Part shown: one piece after another, positions 16,031 through 25,597 of the stretch | Layout of the letters: every line of letters starts with the position of its first letter | Position numbering within the stretch: position 1 is the first letter of the stretch | From: Solibacillus cecembensis | GTDB taxonomy: Bacteria > Bacillota > Bacilli > Bacillales_A > Planococcaceae | DNA: 64,000 nucleotides | Direction: 5' to 3' | NCBI RefSeq assembly: GCF_001439635.1 | Contig: NZ_LMBZ01000006.1 | Span: forward strand, 128,376 to 192,375 | Program-made: the position numbers and the translations under genes | The notes under the pieces: generated by a model | The model's input: the letters and a program-made list of their open reading frames with translations, nothing else | What the model was told of the DNA's origin: nothing | The model's database searches: none

Positions 16031-17364
16031 ACGAAGTCCCTCTCTTTCCTTCTCGCTATTTCATTTTCAATTGGATTGTTTTTAAACATACGTTGCAATG
16101 CGAGAATACTACCAACAGCTAGGATAAAATAAAGTCCTGAGAACAAAATTAACATCAGGTCGACATATTCACTCGTTGTTGCACCCTGTTCTGTTCGCAT
16201 AATCCCTCGCAATAACCAAGGTTGTCTTCCTACCTCAGCTAGCCACCACCCTAATTCAATGGCAATAACTGATAATGGTCCTCCTGCGACAACAATCCAC
16301 CTGAACCATTTCGTTTGGATAAACGTCCAGTCGCGCCATAATGCAAGTAAATAGATGAGAGAAAGTGCCACCATAAACATCCCAATCATCACCATGCCAT
16401 CAAATAAATAATGAATATAGTATGGCGGATGTTCGTCTACGGGAAACTGATCGAGTCCAATCACCTCTGCCGTTGGATTATTATGCGCCAAAATACTTAA
16501 AGCAAATGGAATTTTCAATGCATATTTCACTTCACCATCATCCAGTACCCCAAACAATACAAGCGGTGCATTTGGCGCAGTTTCAAAATGCCATTCTGCT
16601 GCTGCTAGCTTTTCTGGCTGGTACTCCGCTAAATATTTCCCCGAAAAGTCACCAACAATCGCCGTAGCCACCGCAAATATAAAGCCTAATTTCATTAATA
16701 AATAAAGCGATTTTTTATGATATTCATGCGTTGAACCGCGCAATAAACGGTATGCTGCAATGGATGCTAGTAAAAATGCACAAGTCATATACGCAGTCAG
16801 TAATACATGCGCTACTTTCGTTGGCATAGCTGGGTTGAACATTGCGACAAGTGGCTGAATATTGATGAGCTGTCCATCTACAATATCGAAACCTTGTGGT
16901 GCATTCATAAACGCATTTAACACGGTAATAAATACTGCAGACATCGATGCCCCGATTGCTACTGGAATAAGTAATAGCATATGTTTTTTTTGATTTTCAA
17001 AACGATCCCATGTGTATAAATAAATACCTAAAAATATCGCCTCAAAAAAGAACGCAAATGTTTCCATGAACAGTGGCAACGCAATTAATTGACCTGCCAC
17101 TTGCATAAAGTTCGGCCATAATAACGATAATTGTAGACCGATTACAGTACCTGTCACGACGCCAACCGCAACGGTAATTACAAAACCTCTCGCCCAACGT
17201 CTCGCCATTAAAATATAGTGTTCATCATTATTTTTAATCCCAATCCATTGAGCAATCATAATTAAAATTGGAACACCAACGCCAATCGTCGCGTAAATAA
17301 TATGAAATGATAGCGTAACTTCTGTTAAAATACGACTCCAAAATACCGCAGAATCATTGATCAC
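16027..17364 (-). CDS. cydA: Cytochrome bd ubiquinol oxidase subunit I
   Basis: The haem-carrying subunit oxidises quinol and reduces oxygen. I place the start at the GTG at 17364, eight bases behind AAAGGAG; the frame open to 17382 starts inside the ribosome site. The 445-residue product shows the conserved His21 in LSFHIIYATIGVGVP, the GRQPW motif in WWLAEVGRQPWLLRG, and a short Q loop as in Bacillus enzymes. It is the first gene of cydA-cydB-cydS. The TATAGT element near 17450 on the minus strand could be a -10 box. Such operons are usually induced at low oxygen; no regulator site is certain. Confidence 0.95.
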   Translation of the reverse strand: MINDSAVFWSRILTEVTLSFHIIYATIGVGVPILIMIAQWIGIKNNDEHYILMARRWARGFVITVAVGVVTGTVIGLQLSLLWPNFMQVAGQLIALPLFMETFAFFFEAIFLGIYLYTWDRFENQKKHMLLLIPVAIGASMSAVFITVLNAFMNAPQGFDIVDGQLINIQPLVAMFNPAMPTKVAHVLLTAYMTCAFLLASIAAYRLLRGSTHEYHKKSLYLLMKLGFIFAVATAIVGDFSGKYLAEYQPEKLAAAEWHFETAPNAPLVLFGVLDDGEVKYALKIPFALSILAHNNPTAEVIGLDQFPVDEHPPYYIHYLFDGMVMIGMFMVALSLIYLLALWRDWTFIQTKWFRWIVVAGGPLSVIAIELGWWLAEVGRQPWLLRGIMRTEQGATTSEYVDLMLILFSGLYFILAVGSILALQRMFKNNPIENEIARRKERDFV

Positions 17365-17510
17365 TTTATTATCTCCTTTCATTAATCCAATTCATTTCAT
17401 AATTTGTAACATCCGCCTCTACTCCAAAAAAAAAGTACTCATTCCTTTACTATACCCATCCCATAACATTTCGAACGCATAATTTCAGCAAAATTCATGT
17501 ACAGAAAAAA

Positions 17511-17541
17511 AGCCTGTAAAGACATTATGTCCTCACAAGCT
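17511..17541 (-). terminator. Intrinsic terminator after dgkB
   Basis: AGCTTGTGAGGACAT pairs with ATGTCTTTACAGGCT on the minus strand and is followed by eight T residues. It lies 17 bp after the dgkB stop. Confidence 0.8.
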
Positions 17542-17557
17542 CTAATTGATTAGCGTA

Positions 17558-18472
17558 TTAGATTCTATCTTCTTCACGAATTTCATTGATTGGTACAAAT
17601 ACTTCAATATGGCGCTTTAAATTTTGGAATACCGCCGGAACATCCCCTCCGTACTCACCGTCTAAATTTAAGTGCACCTCTTCATCAGAAGTCACTTTGA
17701 CACGGCTCGCTTTACGATAAATCACGCGTTCATCATTCAAATGCTCGCCACGTAAAGCAAGTGACGCAATTCGAATAAAGTCAGCAATATTACATTCCTT
17801 TAAAATCATGACCGTAAATAATCCGTCATTAATCGATGCATCTGGAGCAATTTTTTCAAAGCCACCTACAGAGTTCGTTAATCCACATAGGAACATCATG
17901 GCATTGCCATCATACACTTCGTCGTCCATTTCAATTTTCATATGCGTTGCTTTAATGGAAGGAATCATTTCAATCCCTTTTAAATAATAAGCTAACTGCC
18001 CTAGCATTGTTTTCATTTTACTTGGCACTTCGTATGTCAGCTCAGTAATCCTTCCTCCAGCGGCAATATTAATGAAATAACGTTCACCATTTAATATTCC
18101 CACATCAACTGGAATTGTTTCACCAGCAAGTATAATGTCTACTGCTTCATCAATTTTACGTGGAATATGGACAGCTCGTGCAAAATCATTCGTCGTTCCC
18201 ATTGGAATTAATCCAAGTTTCGGTCGTTTTTCGCATTGACTGACTCCTGCAACCACTTCATTTAATGTCCCATCACCACCAACAGCAATGACAATATCGA
18301 ACTCACGACTTACTGCTTCCATTGCTGCTTTCGTTGCATCTCCCGCACCTGTTGTTGCATGGCATGATGTTTCATACCCTGCTATTTCTAGTTTTTCTAA
18401 TACTTCTGGTAAATGTTTTTTAAAGATTTCGCGACCAGAAGATGGATTATAAATAATTCTCGCTCGTTTCAT
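17558..18472 (-). CDS. dgkB: Diacylglycerol kinase (soluble, DgkB type)
   Basis: The 304-residue cytosolic lipid kinase phosphorylates diacylglycerol released during lipoteichoic acid synthesis, returning it to phospholipid synthesis as phosphatidic acid. It shows the catalytic-domain signature IAVGGDGTLNEVVAG (GGDGT at 65-69), IPMGTTNDFARA for ATP binding, and the family ending with LNLDGE. The size equals B. subtilis DgkB (YerQ). In B. subtilis dgkB lies between gatB and yefA; here cydABS separates it from rlmD. It appears monocistronic, with its own terminator. Confidence 0.92.
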   Translation of the reverse strand: MKRARIIYNPSSGREIFKKHLPEVLEKLEIAGYETSCHATTGAGDATKAAMEAVSREFDIVIAVGGDGTLNEVVAGVSQCEKRPKLGLIPMGTTNDFARAVHIPRKIDEAVDIILAGETIPVDVGILNGERYFINIAAGGRITELTYEVPSKMKTMLGQLAYYLKGIEMIPSIKATHMKIEMDDEVYDGNAMMFLCGLTNSVGGFEKIAPDASINDGLFTVMILKECNIADFIRIASLALRGEHLNDERVIYRKASRVKVTSDEEVHLNLDGEYGGDVPAVFQNLKRHIEVFVPINEIREEDRI

Positions 18473-18617
18473 TATTATCGCATCCTGATTTAATATTTTT
18501 CATCTTAGTACACTTTTCCAACCTGTTAAAAGTATACTGTTGAATGTTTCAAAATTGCAACTGCTGCTTGTTATTGTAGTTTCATTCTTTTTAATTATAC
18601 GTTCTAATCACAAATAA

Positions 18618-18645
18618 GTTCCTACTATTATAATATAGTAGGAAC
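18618..18645. terminator. Perfect inverted repeat after the thioredoxin-like gene
   Basis: GTTCCTACTAT pairs perfectly with ATAGTAGGAAC around a six-base centre. The U run on the minus strand is poor (CTTATTTG), so it may be a weak terminator or a transcript-stabilising hairpin. Confidence 0.5.
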
Positions 18646-18666
18646 CTCCATTCATACGTTCTATTT

Positions 18667-19224
18667 TTATAAGATTGCTGCTACGGTCTTTTTAAAATCT
18701 TCATATACATAAACCCACATTTGAGGATTTTCTGTATATTGTGTACGGAAGTTTCCATACATCGCTTTTTGTGCTTCTTCAAAATTAGGGTCTTCTTTAT
18801 CTGGTAGCTCTGCGCGACTTTCCATAACGAATTGCTGTAATTGTGGTGCACGCGGTCCCCATTGTCCAACTACTTCTCCCGCTTCATTTAATAGAACATA
18901 AATCGGGATCGCTCGTCCACCATTTGTTAAATAGCGATCGATTAAATCGGTATCGGCATCACGCAATGCTGTGCGAATTTCAACATTAGCAGCTTCTGCA
19001 ACTTTTCGAATAACTGGATTGTTTAGCATCGCATCGCCACACCAATCTTCAGTGATTGCTAAAATATGAATGTTGGCATTTTTTAATTGTTCGATAAACG
19101 GATCTTCCAGTTGCACTTCAAAGCCTTCATATATAGTAAAACTTGGCTCTTTTAGCTGCGACATATCTTCCATGTAACTTTTCATGTCTTTGCTTTCTTC
19201 AAAGTATTGCTGTTCTGTTTTCAT
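18667..19224 (-). CDS. Thioredoxin-like family protein
   Basis: The 185-residue protein has a thioredoxin-type fold with the motif ITEDWCGDAMLNNPVI, in which only one cysteine of the usual CxxC pair remains (WCGD), and the cis-proline segment GRAIPIYVLLNEAGEVVGQWG. It belongs to the group often named thioredoxin family protein in Bacillales. The single cysteine argues against normal disulfide reductase activity; a peroxidase-like or glutathione/bacillithiol-linked role is possible. It has a GAGGGAATTG ribosome site and its own promoter region. No operon partner is visible. Confidence 0.8.
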   Translation of the reverse strand: MKTEQQYFEESKDMKSYMEDMSQLKEPSFTIYEGFEVQLEDPFIEQLKNANIHILAITEDWCGDAMLNNPVIRKVAEAANVEIRTALRDADTDLIDRYLTNGGRAIPIYVLLNEAGEVVGQWGPRAPQLQQFVMESRAELPDKEDPNFEEAQKAMYGNFRTQYTENPQMWVYVYEDFKKTVAAIL

Positions 19225-19643
19225 TTCAATTCCCTCCTTATACGTATAAATCTATTTTGACGCTTTTAATGGAAAAATGGAAGATTAATTATGCCGAATC
19301 ATCATTTTATCTAGAATCACAAAAGTTTGAATATTTGATGATTCCAGATAAAATGTGTCTATTTTGTGACAGGTTTAAATATTATGAATATTCATAATAT
19401 AAATCCTTGTTTAGCATTTTTCTCTTGATTTCTAAGTAATTTGAGGTGTGAATAGTATATATGAAAACTATTTTTAAAATATAGTGGAAATCTTAGATTA
19501 TTCTTAATTATTAGACTTATTCGATTTCACACTTTTTTTGCTAAATAGTCTTTTTTTTTAAATAATATTTTGCTATATTGAATTAACGCACCAAAATATT
19601 ATCAGAAAATTTAATTTACATGATTTTCTAGGGGGACTATTTA
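19225..19643. other. Intergenic region between the divergent thioredoxin-like and oppA genes
   Basis: No gene is seen in these 419 bases. They are very AT-rich and should contain both divergent promoters. A long interrupted palindrome is present at 19303-19355. TATATT near 19574, about 45 bases before the oppA ribosome site GGGGG, is a possible -10 box of oppA. Confidence 0.4.
19303..19355. repeat. Interrupted palindrome
   Basis: CATTTTATCTAGAATCA and TGATTCCAGATAAAATG are inverted copies (16 of 17 positions) separated by 19 bases. No T run follows, so it is not an ordinary terminator. It could be an operator for the divergent pair. Confidence 0.55.
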
Positions 19644-21290
19644 ATGAAGTATAACAAAGTGGTATTACCAGCAATGGCTCTTTCTCTATCTGCATTTTTA
19701 GCAGCATGTGGCAGCGATGAAGGTACAAAAGACACAGACAAAAATGCATCAGGTGAAGTTTCAAAAGATTTAAATGTATTAATTACATCTGAACCACCTA
19801 AATTACATCCACAGTTAGCAACAGATACAACTTCTGGAGTAATTATCGAAAACGCATTTGAAGGTTTAACAACAACTGTGAATGGCGAACCGATTTTAGC
19901 AGCTGCCGAAGACTATAAAGTTTCTGATGACCTACTTACTTACACATTTACGTTGCGTGATGCGCAGTGGTCAAATGGGGAGCAAGTAACTGCTGAAGAC
20001 TTTGCCTTTGCATGGTTATGGGGTTTAAATCCAGAAAACGCTTCTGAATATGCATCAATCCTTTATGCAATTAAAGGTGCAGAAAACTATAATAACGGAT
20101 TAGGTACTGCTGAAGAAGTTGGGGTTAAAGCGATCGATGAAAAAACGCTTGAAGTTACTTTAGAAGCGCCTACTCCTTATTTCTTAGAGTTAACAGCTTT
20201 CAAAACTTTCTTCCCAATCCACAAAGCAACAGCTGAAGCGAATCCAAATTGGTTCACAGAAGCAGATTCTTATGTATCAAATGGTGCATACAACTTAGCA
20301 TCTTGGAAACACTCAAGCGAAATCGTATTAGAAAAACGCGATACGTATTGGGATGCTAAAAATGTAGAAATCGAAACAGTAAACGTTGCAATGGTTGAGT
20401 CTGAAACGACACAAATGACAATGTTTGATAATGAAGAAATTGACTTCTTAGGCGCACCATTCGGCGGAATCTCTCTTGATTCAATCGAACGCTTAAAATC
20501 TGAAGATAAATTAAACGTATCTGATTTATCAGGTGTTTACTGGTATAAATTCAATACGAAAGATAATGTAATGCAAAACGAAAATATTCGTAAAGCGTTA
20601 TCTTTATCAATCGACCGTAAAGGTTTAGTGGAAAACATTACTAAAGGTGAGCAAGAGCCAGCACTTGGTGTAGTTCCAAACTCGGTTGCAGGTTTCGGCA
20701 ATGATGAAGGTTACTTCCAAGATGCAAACTACGATGAAGCTAAAAAATATTTAGATGCGGGTCTTAAAGAATTAGGTCTTGCAAGCGCTGCTGATCTAGA
20801 AATTAAAGTTTCTTATAACACTTCTGAATCACACTCAGCAATTGCACAATTCATCCAACAAGGTTGGACGAAGAACTTAGGTATCAAAATTAAGCTTGAT
20901 AATGCTGAATGGCAAGTATATTTAGACAAAATCAACAATGGCGATTTCCAAGTTGGTCGTATGGGTTGGTCTGCTGACTACAACGATGCTTACTCATTCT
21001 TAGAAATGTACAGCAGTGCAGAGAATGGCAATAACCAAACTGGCTGGAGCAATCCAGAGTATACGAAGTTACTTAAAGAATCTACTACAGAAACAGATTC
21101 TGCTAAACGTTTAGAAAAATTACTAGAAGCTGAAGCTATTTTTATGGAAGAAATGCCAGTAGCTCCTATCTACTTCCAAACAAACTTAAATGTTGTTGCG
21201 GATAAAGTTAAAAATATGGCTCCTAATGCATTAGGTAGCATCAATCTTAAATACGTTGACATTCAAAACGTTGAAGAGGACAAGAAATAA
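19644..21290 (+). CDS. oppA: Oligopeptide ABC transporter substrate-binding lipoprotein
   Basis: The 548-residue protein starts with a lipoprotein signal ending FLAAC (Cys22), so it is anchored on the outer face of the membrane. The rest is an SBP_bac_5 fold with typical segments: DLNVLITSEPPKLHPQLA, VTAEDFAFAWLWGLNPENAS, NIRKALSLSIDRKGLV and VGRMGWSADYNDAYSFLEMY. It captures peptides for the OppBCDF permease encoded next. A 223-bp gap with a strong hairpin separates it from oppB, a layout that usually gives more binding protein than permease. Confidence 0.92.
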   Translation: MKYNKVVLPAMALSLSAFLAACGSDEGTKDTDKNASGEVSKDLNVLITSEPPKLHPQLATDTTSGVIIENAFEGLTTTVNGEPILAAAEDYKVSDDLLTYTFTLRDAQWSNGEQVTAEDFAFAWLWGLNPENASEYASILYAIKGAENYNNGLGTAEEVGVKAIDEKTLEVTLEAPTPYFLELTAFKTFFPIHKATAEANPNWFTEADSYVSNGAYNLASWKHSSEIVLEKRDTYWDAKNVEIETVNVAMVESETTQMTMFDNEEIDFLGAPFGGISLDSIERLKSEDKLNVSDLSGVYWYKFNTKDNVMQNENIRKALSLSIDRKGLVENITKGEQEPALGVVPNSVAGFGNDEGYFQDANYDEAKKYLDAGLKELGLASAADLEIKVSYNTSESHSAIAQFIQQGWTKNLGIKIKLDNAEWQVYLDKINNGDFQVGRMGWSADYNDAYSFLEMYSSAENGNNQTGWSNPEYTKLLKESTTETDSAKRLEKLLEAEAIFMEEMPVAPIYFQTNLNVVADKVKNMAPNALGSINLKYVDIQNVEEDKK

Positions 21291-21351
21291 CATCTTGTAA
21301 ACCTCATAAAATAACTCATGTAAATACATGAGATGCTTGTCTTTTTCAAGT

Positions 21352-21395
21352 AGGAAGGCTGCTGAAACAATCATTTGTTTCGAGCAGCCTTTCCT
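21352..21395 (+). terminator. Strong hairpin between oppA and oppB
   Basis: AGGAAGGCTGCTGAAACAA pairs with TTGTTTCGAGCAGCCTTTCCT, with only small bulges. A smaller hairpin (CTCATG/CATGAG, 21315-21332) followed by CTTTTTC precedes it. Together they probably cause partial termination or protect the oppA mRNA. Confidence 0.65.
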
Positions 21396-21513
21396 GCTAT
21401 ATAAGAATTTTCAAAATAGTATAACTTAATTTCGGTAGGGGTTTTCTACCATTAATATAGTAGCAACTTTGGCTAAAAAAGCCGAGATGTAATTAATAAA
21501 GGAGGTAAGGACA

Positions 21514-22443
21514 TTGGTGAAATTTATTATTAAACGATTACTTTATATCGTTATAGCAATGTATTTAATTATTACAGCGACATTCTTCTTAATGCAGCTT
21601 GCACCAGGTAGTCCATTCGCGAGTGAACGTGACCTACCGCCTGCAATTGAAGAACAACTAAACGCAAAATATGGACTAGATAATCCTTGGTATATCCAAT
21701 ATAAAGATTATTTAGTTGATACGATTACTTTTGATTTTGGTGAATCGATGAAGTACACAGGACGATCAACAAATGACATCATTGCTGAAGGTTTCCCTGT
21801 ATCTCTTGCTTTAGGTCTTCAAGCAATGATTTTGGCAATTGGCCTTGGGATTTTACTAGGTGTCGTTTCCGCCCTGTACCACAACAAATTTGCAGACTAT
21901 GCGGCTACGATTTTTGCCGTTTTAGGGATTTCGGTTCCGTCATTTATTTTGGCTGGATTGCTCCAATATTATTTATCTTTCAAGTTAGGAATGTTCCCGG
22001 TAAGCGGTTGGAAAGGTTTCGCTTATACGATTTTACCGTCGTTTGCGATTGCCATTACACACGCAGGCTTCATAGCCAAATTAACTCGTTCAAGCATGTT
22101 AGAACAGAACAATAGTGAGTACGTGAAACTAGCTCGTGCAAAAGGTCTTGGCAAATGGACAGTTGTGTTCAAACATACACTGCGTAATGCACTATTACCA
22201 GTAGTGACATACTTAGGTCCTCTTTTTGCAGGAGTTATTACAGGTAGTTTCGTAATCGAGCAAATCTTTGCCGTTCCTGGACTTGGTCGCCACTTCGTAA
22301 CAAGTATTACGAACCGTGACTATACAGTAATTATGGGAACTACTGTGTTCTATTCACTTATTTTATTATTTGCTGTATTAATTGTAGATATTTTATATAG
22401 CGTCATTGACCCACGTATTAAATTGAAAGGAGCGAAAAAATAA
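21514..22443 (+). CDS. oppB: Oligopeptide ABC transporter permease
   Basis: The 309-residue membrane protein has six hydrophobic segments and the permease loop [20 protein letters not shown] that contacts the ATPases. The N-terminal half carries the TM/periplasmic section typical of OppB/DppB ([10 protein letters not shown]). The start could be TTG at 21514 (8 bases from AAAGGAGG) or GTG at 21517. It couples directly to oppC through a TAATG overlap. Confidence 0.93.
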   Translation: MVKFIIKRLLYIVIAMYLIITATFFLMQLAPGSPFASERDLPPAIEEQLNAKYGLDNPWYIQYKDYLVDTITFDFGESMKYTGRSTNDIIAEGFPVSLALGLQAMILAIGLGILLGVVSALYHNKFADYAATIFAVLGISVPSFILAGLLQYYLSFKLGMFPVSGWKGFAYTILPSFAIAITHAGFIAKLTRSSMLEQNNSEYVKLARAKGLGKWTVVFKHTLRNALLPVVTYLGPLFAGVITGSFVIEQIFAVPGLGRHFVTSITNRDYTVIMGTTVFYSLILLFAVLIVDILYSVIDPRIKLKGAKK

Positions 22444-23378
22444 TGAATTTAGACAAAAAGCAAATTCCAAAAATTGCACCTGAAATGTTTGAAGTGGTCG
22501 GAAATCAATCGCAGGAAACTGATGCACTTGCAAAAAAACAAGTGTCCTTTTGGAAGGAAGTATTTTATCGCTTCTCTCATAATAAACTGGCGATTGTTGG
22601 CTCAATCATATTAATCTTCATTGCATTAATGGCGGCTTTTGCTCCAGTATTTTCATCTTACAACTATGAAGAAAGTGTAGGATTATATAATAGTGCACCA
22701 TCTGCTACACACTGGTTTGGTACAGATGACCTTGCTCGTGACATATTTGTTCGTGCATGGGAAGGCGCTAGAATTTCACTATTTATCGGTATTACTGCTG
22801 CGATCATCGATTTAATTATCGGTGTGTTATGGGGGAGTATTGCTGGTCTTGCAGGTGGGCGTGTCGACAACATAATGATGCGTATTGCTGACGTGTTAAC
22901 TGCCATTCCTTATTTACTTGTTGTTATTATTTTACTTGTAGTTATGGAACCTGGTTTAGTGCCAATGATTATCGCCCTGTCAATTACCGGTTGGGTGAAT
23001 ATGGCGCGTATCGTTCGAAGTGAAGTGCTAAAAATTAAAAACCAAGAGTACGTATTAGCTGCTCGTACGTTAGGTGCAAACAATTGGCATATTATTAAGC
23101 GCCACCTGGTTCCGAATGCGATGGGTGCGATTTTAGTAACAATGACAATGACAATTCCAAGTGCAATTTTCACAGAAAGTTTCCTAAGTTATTTAGGTTT
23201 AGGCGTTCAAGCTCCTTTAGCCAGCTGGGGTACAATGGCCTCTGAAGGTTTCAAGGCTTTAACATCTGCTCCGTGGCGATTACTGTTCCCTGCCATATTA
23301 ATCTCAGTAACAATCTTTGCGTTTAATGCAGTTGGAGACGGGCTCCGTGACGCACTTGATCCGAAATTACGTAAATAA
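22443..23378 (+). CDS. oppC: Oligopeptide ABC transporter permease
   Basis: This is the second permease subunit, 311 residues. It starts with a cytosolic stretch of about 45 residues, then a membrane helix (LAIVGSIILIFIALMAAFAP), the OppC_N signature HWFGTDDLARDIFVRAWEGAR, and the ATPase-contact loop EYVLAARTLGANNWHIIKRH. Its ATG shares one base with the oppB stop. It forms a heterodimer with OppB. Confidence 0.94.
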   Translation: MNLDKKQIPKIAPEMFEVVGNQSQETDALAKKQVSFWKEVFYRFSHNKLAIVGSIILIFIALMAAFAPVFSSYNYEESVGLYNSAPSATHWFGTDDLARDIFVRAWEGARISLFIGITAAIIDLIIGVLWGSIAGLAGGRVDNIMMRIADVLTAIPYLLVVIILLVVMEPGLVPMIIALSITGWVNMARIVRSEVLKIKNQEYVLAARTLGANNWHIIKRHLVPNAMGAILVTMTMTIPSAIFTESFLSYLGLGVQAPLASWGTMASEGFKALTSAPWRLLFPAILISVTIFAFNAVGDGLRDALDPKLRK

Positions 23379-23390
23379 GGAGAGTGTACG

Positions 23391-24449
23391 ATGAAGAAAA
23401 AAGTATTAGAAGTAAAAGACTTACGTATTAATTTCAAAACGTACGCTGGTGTAGTCCAAGCCGTACGAGGTGTAAGTTTCGAGTTGTTTGAAGGGGAAAC
23501 TTTAGCCATCGTTGGAGAATCTGGTTCTGGTAAATCGGTAACGAGTAACGCTTTAATGAAGTTAATTCCACAGCCACCTGGTATTTATGCAGGTGGACAA
23601 ATTAATTTCAATGGCAAAGACATTATCCCTTTAACAGAAAAAGAAATGATGACGGTCCGCGGAAATGATATCGCGATGATTTTCCAAGATCCGATGACTG
23701 CTTTAAACCCAACAATGCGTATCGGTAAGCAAATTACGGAAGTGTTATTAAAGCATAAAAAAGTGAATTCACGCGACGCGGCAAAAGTACGTGCAATTGA
23801 ATTGCTAGACCAAGTAGGTATTCCTTTCCCAGAGAAGCGTTACCGCGCATACCCACATGAATTATCTGGTGGGATGCGTCAACGTATTGTTATCGCAATT
23901 GCCCTTGCTGCTGATCCGAAGCTATTAATTGCAGACGAACCGACTACTGCTTTGGACGTAACGATTCAAGCTCAAATTTTAGAGTTAATGAAAGAAATCC
24001 AAAAGAAGTCAAACACTTCGATTATTTTCATTACTCATGATTTAGGTGTTGTGGCGAATATCGCAGACCGCGTTGCTGTCATGTACGCTGGACAAATTGT
24101 AGAGTATGGCACAGTAGAAGATATTTTCTACAATCCTCAACATCCTTATACTTGGGGTTTACTTGGCTCAATGCCAGATTTAAACAACAGTTCAGATGAG
24201 CTATTACGTGCAATTCCAGGCTCACCACCAAACTTAATCGATCCACCAAAAGGCGATGCATTTGCCCCTCGTAATGAGCAGGCAATGAAAATCGACTTTG
24301 AAATGGAACCGCCAATGTTTAAAATATCGGATACACACTCTGCGAAAACATGGCTTTTACACCCGGATGCACCAAAAATGCCACTCCCTGATGCAATAGC
24401 ACGCCGTATCAAAGGCTATGAACTGGAGGGCAAAGCAAATGGCAAATAA
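23391..24449 (+). CDS. oppD: Oligopeptide ABC transporter ATP-binding protein
   Basis: The 352-residue ATPase has Walker A VGESGSGKS (about residues 38-46), the signature LSGGMRQR, Walker B LLIADEPTTALD, and the H-loop ITHD. The C-terminal oligopeptide-transporter extension carries PGSPPNLIDPPKGDAFAPRN. In this copy the usual cysteine cluster of the extension is absent (FAPRNEQAM), so no iron-sulfur centre is expected. It follows oppC by 12 bp with GGAGAG as ribosome site. Confidence 0.93.
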   Translation: MKKKVLEVKDLRINFKTYAGVVQAVRGVSFELFEGETLAIVGESGSGKSVTSNALMKLIPQPPGIYAGGQINFNGKDIIPLTEKEMMTVRGNDIAMIFQDPMTALNPTMRIGKQITEVLLKHKKVNSRDAAKVRAIELLDQVGIPFPEKRYRAYPHELSGGMRQRIVIAIALAADPKLLIADEPTTALDVTIQAQILELMKEIQKKSNTSIIFITHDLGVVANIADRVAVMYAGQIVEYGTVEDIFYNPQHPYTWGLLGSMPDLNNSSDELLRAIPGSPPNLIDPPKGDAFAPRNEQAMKIDFEMEPPMFKISDTHSAKTWLLHPDAPKMPLPDAIARRIKGYELEGKANGK

Positions 24450-25347
24450 AATTTTAGAAGTACAAGGCTTAAAACAACATTTCGGTACAGCAAAAGATCC
24501 GATTAAAGCAATTGATGGCATTAGCTTTGATGTTTATGAAGGGGAAACTTTAGGATTAGTTGGAGAGTCTGGCTGTGGTAAATCAACAACTGGTCGCTCA
24601 ATTATCCGCCTTTATGACATTACTGATGGTCAAATCATGTTCAAAGGTCGCAATATTTCAGAGCTAAAATCACGTAAAGATTTAATGCAATTTAACCGTG
24701 AAATGCAAATGATTTTCCAAGATCCATACGCATCGTTAAACCCTCGTATGACAGCTGGTGAATTAATTGCAGAAAGCTTTGACATTCATGGTCTTTACAA
24801 AAATAAAGCAGAGCGTCGTGAGAAAGTTGGTTCATTACTTGAATCAGTAGGTTTAACGCGCGAGCATGCATACCGTTATGCACATGAATTTTCTGGTGGT
24901 CAACGTCAGCGTATCGGCATTGCCCGTGCCCTTAGCTTAGACCCTAGTTTCATCATTGCGGACGAACCGATTTCAGCGCTAGACGTTTCGATTCAAGCGC
25001 AAGTTGTTAACTTATTGAAGCAACTTCAAAAAGAGCGTGGCTTAACGTATTTATTTATTGCCCATGATCTATCAATGGTTAAATACATTTCTGACCGTAT
25101 TGCCGTAATGTATCGCGGAAAGATTTTAGAACTTGGCTCAGCGGATGAGATTTACAATAATCCAATCCACCCTTATACAAAATCATTACTATCAGCGGTT
25201 CCTCAACCAAACCCTGAGTATGAGCGCAATCGTGTACGTATTCCATACAAACATACAGAACACGATCCTGCTGCAAAAGTAATTGAAGCTCGCCCTGGTC
25301 ACTTCGTCTTCGGTACAGAAGCACAAGCGAAAGAATGGGCTAAATAA
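24439..25347 (+). CDS. oppF: Oligopeptide ABC transporter ATP-binding protein
   Basis: The start is the ATG at 24439 (MANKILEV), six bases behind GGAGGGC; an in-frame ATG at 24418 would include the ribosome site. It overlaps the end of oppD by 11 bases. The 302-residue ATPase shows Walker A VGESGCGKS, the signature SGGQRQRIGIARAL, Walker B FIIADEPISALD and the family C-terminal extension. It pairs with OppD to drive peptide uptake and is the last gene of the operon. Confidence 0.93.
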   Translation: MANKILEVQGLKQHFGTAKDPIKAIDGISFDVYEGETLGLVGESGCGKSTTGRSIIRLYDITDGQIMFKGRNISELKSRKDLMQFNREMQMIFQDPYASLNPRMTAGELIAESFDIHGLYKNKAERREKVGSLLESVGLTREHAYRYAHEFSGGQRQRIGIARALSLDPSFIIADEPISALDVSIQAQVVNLLKQLQKERGLTYLFIAHDLSMVKYISDRIAVMYRGKILELGSADEIYNNPIHPYTKSLLSAVPQPNPEYERNRVRIPYKHTEHDPAAKVIEARPGHFVFGTEAQAKEWAK

Positions 25348-25362
25348 TTCGCTTCAAACGTT

Positions 25363-25398
25363 AAAAGCACATCTCGTATGAAACCGAGATGTGCTTTT
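25363..25398 (+). terminator. Intrinsic terminator of the opp operon
   Basis: AAAAGCACATCTCG pairs perfectly with CGAGATGTGCTTTT. It begins 15 bp after the oppF stop. Confidence 0.9.
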
Positions 25399-25407
25399 CT
25401 TATTTAA

Positions 25408-25597
25408 TCAATTACGCCTTGGCGTAATTGCGTCCGGATTTTTTTCGAGCTTGCTCGAAAACTCCCCTAAAAATCTGTGACATCCGCCGGGGGCTTTAAC
25501 TTGATTCAGCCGAGTTTAAACCCACACTGTAATTAGGTCACTCTCGGCATTCATCCCCCACTTATATAAGTGGGGGATGAATGCTGAAGAAAGTTAA
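25408..25597. repeat. Structured intergenic repeat, copy R1
   Basis: It starts with the palindrome TCAATTACGCC-TTG-GCGTAATTG and continues with the core (GATTTTTTTCGAGC...GCTCGAAAACTCCCC..., GTGACATCCGCCGG). A hairpin follows (CATTCATCCCCCACTTATA/TATAAGTGGGGGATGAATG) and then AAGTTAA. The final TTA is the reversed stop codon of the P5C dehydrogenase gene. Sister copies are at 38335, 44751 and 53417, with reduced copies at 30037 and 46513. Confidence 0.85.
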
